In this document: positions 16,170 to 19,669 of the stretch, piece after piece
Layout: each line of letters opens with the position of its first letter
How positions within the stretch are numbered: the first letter of the stretch is position 1
Origin: an uncultured Desulfovibrio sp.
GTDB taxonomy: Bacteria > Desulfobacterota > Desulfovibrionia > Desulfovibrionales > Desulfovibrionaceae
Length of the DNA: 19,669 nucleotides
Assembly: GCA_900547595.1 (NCBI GenBank)
Contig: URHE01000033.1
Location: 1-19,669 of the forward strand
Direction: 5' to 3'
The notes under the pieces: model-generated
The model's database searches: none
What the model was told of the DNA's origin: nothing
Seen by the model: the letters and a program-made list of their open reading frames with translations, nothing else
Position numbers and translations under genes: made by a program

Positions 16170-16248
16170 TTTTCCTGAACAGAAGCAGCGGAAACGGCGG
16201 CATGCGGTTTTCGCGCTCCACAAACTGCCTGAAGTCGAGGAACAAGCC

Positions 16249-16347
16249 ATGCCTGACGGTTTTCCCCTGTTTCCCGATGCGCCGGGGCCGTTTTCAGGGC
16301 GCCGTTTTGTCCGGAGTCTGGCGTTCAATCATTTCCCGCGCTTCTGA
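16249..16347 (+). CDS. Possible 32-residue ORF with good ribosome binding site
   Basis: An ATG preceded by GAGGAA at 7 nt opens a 32-codon frame rich in Phe, Pro and Arg, ending 13 nt before the next gene. The next gene has only a weak ribosome binding site, so this could be a leader whose translation helps the next start. No homology is recognised, and a chance frame is just as likely. Confidence 0.2.
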   Translation: MPDGFPLFPDAPGPFSGRRFVRSLAFNHFPRF

Positions 16348-16360
16348 GCATCCCGGTATT

Positions 16361-16969
16361 ATGCGCAAGAAAGCCAGCATCCTCCAATTCCGGCAAGAAA
16401 ACAGGCAGCCCGAAAACGAACTGGAAGACCTCTTGAAAAAGATGGACAGCCCCGAAAATGCGGCTCCGGAATTTCTTTTCACAACTCCGGACCGCCCGGG
16501 TCCGGAGTTTTTTCAGGACGGGGAAGATGAGTATCTCATCTTCCTTGAAGACGACTATGTGCTCATCGACGGCGGCGACGGCGTGATCGATTTCATCGTC
16601 GCCAACGAAAAAACCAGTCTGGCCGCCCTTCTTGCCAACGGGGACGCTGCCAATCCCGCAACATACGCAAAAGACGACAGCCTTCCGCTTGTGAGGGATG
16701 TGGAGGTCCTGCTGTCCGGCGACATCGGCATTTCCAGAAGGTGCGAGCTGCCGCGGTTGGGGATCCTGGCGCGCGCCGGCAGCCTCCAGCTCGACGCACG
16801 CTGGGAGCTGCTGTCCCCCAAATCCGGAACCGGGCCATATTCCACCGAAATATGGATTTGGCGCCAAAAGGAACTCAGGCTCGAAACCACACTCCCGGTC
16901 AGGCGGATGCCCGAAAGGAGGGAAACATGGCTCGTCATCCCTTGCGATCCCGATGGGAGCAACCAATGA
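16361..16969 (+). CDS. Acidic hypothetical protein following the Pel cluster
   Basis: A 202-residue protein I do not recognise. It has no signal peptide or membrane helix. The N-terminal 60 residues are charged and probably disordered. A strongly acidic, beta-prone segment follows (EDEYLIFLEDDYVLIDGGDG, about residues 50-70). The second half (LLSGDIGISRRCELPRLGILARAG, LDARWELLSP, TEIWIWRQKELRLETTL) looks like a compact beta domain. The frame is open upstream to 16202, but ATG 16361 gives the more natural N-terminus. The acidic segment loosely recalls N-terminal regions of large RTX adhesins, which is only an impression. The gene lies 191 bp after the TPR gene and its stop overlaps the start of the RTX-like gene (ATGA), so these two are probably a functional pair. 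Confidence 0.65.
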   Translation: MRKKASILQFRQENRQPENELEDLLKKMDSPENAAPEFLFTTPDRPGPEFFQDGEDEYLIFLEDDYVLIDGGDGVIDFIVANEKTSLAALLANGDAANPATYAKDDSLPLVRDVEVLLSGDIGISRRCELPRLGILARAGSLQLDARWELLSPKSGTGPYSTEIWIWRQKELRLETTLPVRRMPERRETWLVIPCDPDGSNQ

Positions 16970-17661
16970 TCTGCAAATGTGTCGCCGGGGCGGGAATACT
17001 GATTGCGGCCCTTCTCGCGGCGTCTCCGGCGCCGGGAGAAGATCGCGACATCGTGAACGGCACTGACCGTGATGACGTTATCTTCGGCGATCTCGGCCAA
17101 TTTCCGGGCGAGGGGCTTCTGGGCGACGGCGGCCTCTCCGCAAGCCTGCGGGCGCTCGACACCAGGGAACTCAGGGAAATCGGCCGCATGCTTGAAGGCA
17201 AAAACGGCATCGAAGGACCGGGCGACACTGCCGATGTCATACATGGGGGCGCCGGAGATGACATCATCTTTGGCCAGGGGGGAAACGACGCCATTGACGC
17301 AGGCCCGGGGAGAGACATCGTCTTCGCCGGGTCCGGCAATGACTGTATCATGTTTGATCCCGAGGACAGATTCATTGATGGCGGTTCCGGCATCGATGTC
17401 CTCGTGGCGGGGCCGGACGCGCCCTCCCTGCGGACGTTGAAAGAAAAAGGGACTGTGTGGAACATCGAGGTTCTGCTGGTTCTGGATGACACGCCCCTCC
17501 TGAAACGAGTTCAAGGAATAAGAATCGAGGATGACAAGGTCGTTCTCGACGCAACAGTCTGGAAAACAGACACCGCGAGAACAGGGATCTATGTTTCGCA
17601 GGACGGTTCCGCATCGCGGCTCGAAGTCGACTCCGGCGTGGAGATCGTCTGGGGGCTGTGA
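16966..17661 (+). CDS. Small exported protein with RTX-like calcium-binding repeats
   Basis: A 231-residue protein with a short Sec-type signal peptide (about residues 1-24). RTX nonapeptide-like repeats follow: NGTDRDDVIFGD near residue 32, then GGAGDDIIFGQGGNDAID, GPGRDIVFAGSGNDCIMF and DGGSGIDVLVAG at about residues 94-150. Such repeats bind calcium between turns of a parallel beta-roll. The C-terminal 80 residues are beta-prone without repeats. Most RTX proteins leave by type I secretion without an N-terminal signal. This one has a Sec signal, and no type I transporter gene is nearby, so it is more likely periplasmic or outer-membrane linked. It overlaps the preceding gene by 4 nt. The frame is open upstream to 16741, but that part lies inside the preceding gene. 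A role in the Pel matrix is inference from position. Confidence 0.75.
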   Translation: MICKCVAGAGILIAALLAASPAPGEDRDIVNGTDRDDVIFGDLGQFPGEGLLGDGGLSASLRALDTRELREIGRMLEGKNGIEGPGDTADVIHGGAGDDIIFGQGGNDAIDAGPGRDIVFAGSGNDCIMFDPEDRFIDGGSGIDVLVAGPDAPSLRTLKEKGTVWNIEVLLVLDDTPLLKRVQGIRIEDDKVVLDATVWKTDTARTGIYVSQDGSASRLEVDSGVEIVWGL

Positions 17662-17983
17662 AGAGGCCTCCAGAACGCCGAACACGGTGGCAGCGGACTT
17701 TTGCTGTTGGTTAGAGCATTTTGTGATTGAAAATGCCCATTTTCAATCACTTTGCTGCCTTAATTTCACGTCAATGACGAGGTATGGACGCTGTTTCAGC
17801 AGTTGCGACGCAGGCTTCAGCCTCCACAAACCGGGAAATAATAACTCCATCACGTTGAATTCAAAGAAGATTTATCGCGCGCTGGCAGTTCGCCGTGCCG
17901 AAACGGCGTGGTGGTATTGGTACCTGCGGATCTATCAACGATTTTTGAAGGTGGGCCATGTGGGTACCTGGATTTTGGTGGAC
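17662..17983. other. Non-coding stretch between RTX-like gene and tRNA-Leu
   Basis: No supported gene. It contains repeat copy C at 17713-17760 and a small hairpin with a CGCCGT/ACGGCG stem at 17891-17908. Otherwise I see nothing definite. The tRNA terminator follows directly. Confidence 0.5.
17713..17760. repeat. Palindromic repeat, copy C, possible terminator
   Basis: AGAGCATTTT leads into a perfect 13-bp stem, GTGATTGAAAATG (17723-17735) and CATTTTCAATCAC (17738-17750), with a 2-nt loop. TTTGCTGCCT follows. These flanks match the reverse complement of copy B's tail (GGAGCACTTTG and TTTCGCTGCCT), while the stem sequence is entirely different. It lies about 50 bp after the RTX-like gene and could end that transcript, although the T-rich tail is short. 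Confidence 0.65.
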
Positions 17984-18031
17984 AAAAAGAGCAGGCCAAA
18001 ACCACGTTTTTCTTCGTGATTTCGGCCTGCT
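17984..18031 (-). terminator. Intrinsic terminator of tRNA-Leu
   Basis: On the minus strand, AGCAGGCC and GGCCTGCT (stems at 18024-18031 and 17990-17997) form an 8-bp stem, and an ACG/CGT pairing inside extends it. CTTTTTG follows at once. This is a standard rho-independent terminator placed 24 nt after the tRNA 3' end. Confidence 0.75.
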
Positions 18032-18054
18032 ATGAACTATTTTGGACTTTCTGT

Positions 18055-18139
18055 TGGTGCCGAGGGCGGGACTCGAACCCGCACAGCAATTGCCACTACC
18101 CCCTCAAGATAGCGTGTCTACCAGTTCCACCACCTCGGC
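18055..18139 (-). tRNA. tRNA-Leu, anticodon GAG
   Basis: The minus strand reads GCCGAGG (acceptor stem), a D-arm with GGAACTGGTAGAC, and anticodon stem CTATC/GGTAG around the loop TTGAGGG, giving anticodon GAG. A long variable arm typical of leucine tRNAs follows, then T-arm GCGGG-TTCGAGT-CCCGC, CCTCGGC, discriminator A and an encoded CCA. All stems pair. It reads Leu codons CUC and CUU. Its 3' end faces the Pel cluster, the usual orientation for a tRNA gene used as an island attachment site. Confidence 0.96.
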
Positions 18140-18149
18140 GTGAGGTAGA

Positions 18150-18178
18150 TACTTAGCCCTGTTTGTCGAACTTGGCAA
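18150..18178 (-). promoter_or_regulatory. Candidate promoter of tRNA-Leu
   Basis: On the minus strand, TTGCCA (18173-18178) and TAAGTA (18150-18155) are 17 bp apart and lie just upstream of the tRNA 5' end. The -35 box is good and the -10 box poor, but the position fits. Confidence 0.4.
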
Positions 18179-18260
18179 GCATTTTTTGCGTCCGCGGCAA
18201 ACTTCCCGGGCTTGCATTGATGCCGGATTTGCGGGTATCACTGTCAGGCGGCGATTTTCC

Positions 18261-19340
18261 ATGCGGGAGCCGGCGACAAAAATGGATGAACGAGTACACC
18301 TCTTTTTGCGGGAAGCCGGGCCTGTGTTCTGTCTGGACATCGGCAGCGGCACACAAAAGGCCCTGCTGGCACGCCCCGGTCAGGAATGCGCCAACTGGCC
18401 CCGGTGGATACTGCCCTCTCCGGCCCGGCTTGTGGGGCAGCGCATCCGCGAACTGACGCTGCTCAAACACGGTCTCTGGCTCTATGGCGGCATCATGGGC
18501 AGCGGCTTTCTGGATGCGTTGCGCGGGCATCTTGCCGCCGGACTGCCCGCCACCGCCACTGAAGCCGCCGCCCGCGCCATTGATGACGATGTGGAGACCG
18601 TCCGCGGCCTTGGCGTCACCATCACGGAAACCTGCCCCGCAAACTGCGTGCCCGTTCATCTGGAAGATTTCTCCCCCGGATTCTGGGAAAGCCTGTTCCG
18701 GCTTTCCGCCCTGCCCCAGCCCCACATGATCCTGGCCGCCGCGCAGGATAACGGCACATACGCCGCAGACGACCGGCAAAGCCGCATGAAGGGGTGGGAT
18801 GCCCTGCTCATGGCGGATTCCGACCCGACCCGCTGGATATATTCCCGGGCTCCCGAATCCCTGGACCGCCTGCGGGCGCTCCAGGCGAAAACAGGTGGCC
18901 CCGTGGCGGACACCGCCACCTGCGCCATCCTTGGGGCGCTCTGTGACGCGGAGGTATTGGAACGCAGCTTCCGCGAGGGCATCACCATCATCAACGCGGG
19001 CAACGAGCATATCCTGGCGGCGCTGGTCTACCGGGGGCGGGTCTGCGGCCTGTATGAGCACCATACAGAACGGCGCGAGCCGCCGCTCCTGCTGGAGGAT
19101 CTCCGGCAGTTGCGCCTGCGCTGGCTTCCCACGGAGGATGTCCACGCCAGCGGCGGCCACGGTGCTGTATTCGGCGGGCATTGCGAGGCGGCGGGCAGCT
19201 TTGCGCCCACCTATCTGCTCGGTCCCCGCAGGGACCTTCTGGCGGGCCATGGCCGCAACATCGCACCATATGGAGACATGCCGCACACAGGCTGTTTCGG
19301 CATTCTCCGCGGATGGGCGCAGGCGCGCCCCCACTCCTGA
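18261..19340 (+). CDS. DUF1786-family protein
   Basis: A 359-residue cytoplasmic protein that I recognise as DUF1786-like. It has an ASKHA-type phosphate-binding start (VFCLDIGSGTQKALL, about residues 20-35) and later glycine-rich segments (IINAGNEHILAALVYRGRVCGLYEHHT, ASGGHGAVFGG). Members are often annotated as related to pyruvate formate-lyase activation, but they lack the radical-SAM cysteine motif and their function is not established. ATG 18261 has AGGCGG about 9 nt upstream; ATG 18282, with GGGAG further away, is almost as likely, and TTG 18186 is less so. The gene lies 32 bp before a PaaK-type ligase gene on the same strand, so the two probably form an operon linked to aryl-acid or aryl-pyruvate metabolism (inference). 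Confidence 0.8.
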   Translation: MREPATKMDERVHLFLREAGPVFCLDIGSGTQKALLARPGQECANWPRWILPSPARLVGQRIRELTLLKHGLWLYGGIMGSGFLDALRGHLAAGLPATATEAAARAIDDDVETVRGLGVTITETCPANCVPVHLEDFSPGFWESLFRLSALPQPHMILAAAQDNGTYAADDRQSRMKGWDALLMADSDPTRWIYSRAPESLDRLRALQAKTGGPVADTATCAILGALCDAEVLERSFREGITIINAGNEHILAALVYRGRVCGLYEHHTERREPPLLLEDLRQLRLRWLPTEDVHASGGHGAVFGGHCEAAGSFAPTYLLGPRRDLLAGHGRNIAPYGDMPHTGCFGILRGWAQARPHS

Positions 19341-19372
19341 CGTGGCGTGCCGCCACATCCAAAGGATGACTG

Positions 19373-19669
19373 ATGGACGTTTTTGATCCTGCCGAACTCT
19401 GGAGCCGTGACCACATTGCCGACACACAGCTGACGCGCCTGAAGGGAACTGTCGCCCAGGCGCGACGCTGCGCCTTTTACCGCCAACGGCTGGATGAAGC
19501 GGGCATTGACGCGGACGCGATCCACAACCTTGACGACCTTGCGCGCATTCCCTTCACCACCAAGGACGACCTGCGCTCCCAGTATCCCACCGGGCTTTTG
19601 TGCGTGCCCCAGGGCGAGATCGTGCGCATGCACTGTTCCAGCGGCACCACCGGTTCGCCGGTGGCCATC
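19373..19669 (+). CDS. Phenylacetate-CoA ligase family protein, partial
   Basis: The first 99 residues of an adenylate-forming CoA ligase; the gene runs off the right edge. The start MDVFDPAELWSRDHI, the segment ARRCAFYRQRLDEAGI, the segment DLARIPFTTKDDLRSQYP and the nucleotide-binding loop CSSGTTGSPV are typical of the PaaK family. The enzyme would activate phenylacetate or a similar aryl acid with ATP and CoA. In anaerobes it often works with indolepyruvate ferredoxin oxidoreductase, which would lie beyond the window if present. AAAGGA 8 nt upstream supports the ATG. Confidence 0.92.
   Translation, partial: MDVFDPAELWSRDHIADTQLTRLKGTVAQARRCAFYRQRLDEAGIDADAIHNLDDLARIPFTTKDDLRSQYPTGLLCVPQGEIVRMHCSSGTTGSPVAI

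Noticed and set aside
1..19669. CRISPR array
   Set aside because: No regularly spaced direct repeats were seen anywhere.

Overview
The window looks like the chromosome of a deltaproteobacterial sulfate reducer of the Desulfovibrio type. This is an inference: the coding DNA is GC-rich, and the right end carries a DUF1786 gene followed by a phenylacetate-CoA ligase gene, a pairing I associate with that group. No marker gene settles the taxonomy.

Layout. (1) 1-906 is a decayed region: the relic of an IS5-type transposase on the minus strand, broken by several frameshifts, abuts a palindromic repeat (copy A). (2) 907-1893 encodes an intact tyrosine recombinase. (3) 1894-2467 is an AT-rich non-coding stretch with a 16-bp inverted repeat, a small palindrome and a candidate promoter. 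(4) 2468-16169 is a Pel-type exopolysaccharide cluster, all on the plus strand: outer-membrane beta-barrel, pelC lipoprotein, pelD c-di-GMP receptor, pelE, a HEAT-repeat protein, pelF glycosyltransferase, pelG membrane protein, a PelA-like hydrolase lipoprotein and a long PelB-like TPR protein. (5) 16361-17661 holds two overlapping genes, an acidic protein of unknown function and a small exported protein with RTX-like calcium-binding repeats. (6) 17662-18260 is non-coding except for a minus-strand tRNA-Leu(GAG) with its terminator and promoter. (7) 18261 to the end holds a DUF1786 protein and the start of a PaaK-type CoA ligase.

How the genes work together. By analogy with Pseudomonas Pel, c-di-GMP bound to PelD would activate an inner-membrane complex of PelD, PelE, PelF and PelG. 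PelF polymerises the sugar and PelG passes it across the inner membrane. The TPR protein and PelC guide the polymer through the periplasm, and the beta-barrel is the outer-membrane exit. The PelA-like hydrolase would trim it.

The cluster departs from the textbook operon in four ways. The PelB barrel and TPR parts are separate genes at opposite ends of the cluster. The PelA-like protein has only the hydrolase domain and no deacetylase. A cytoplasmic HEAT-repeat protein sits between pelE and pelF. An RTX-like exported protein and an unknown acidic protein follow the cluster. A family of composite palindromic repeats (copies A, B and C) lies at the left edge, inside the cluster and at its right edge. 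With the recombinase on one side and the tRNA gene on the other, the cluster may be a laterally acquired island, but no flanking direct repeat was found by eye.
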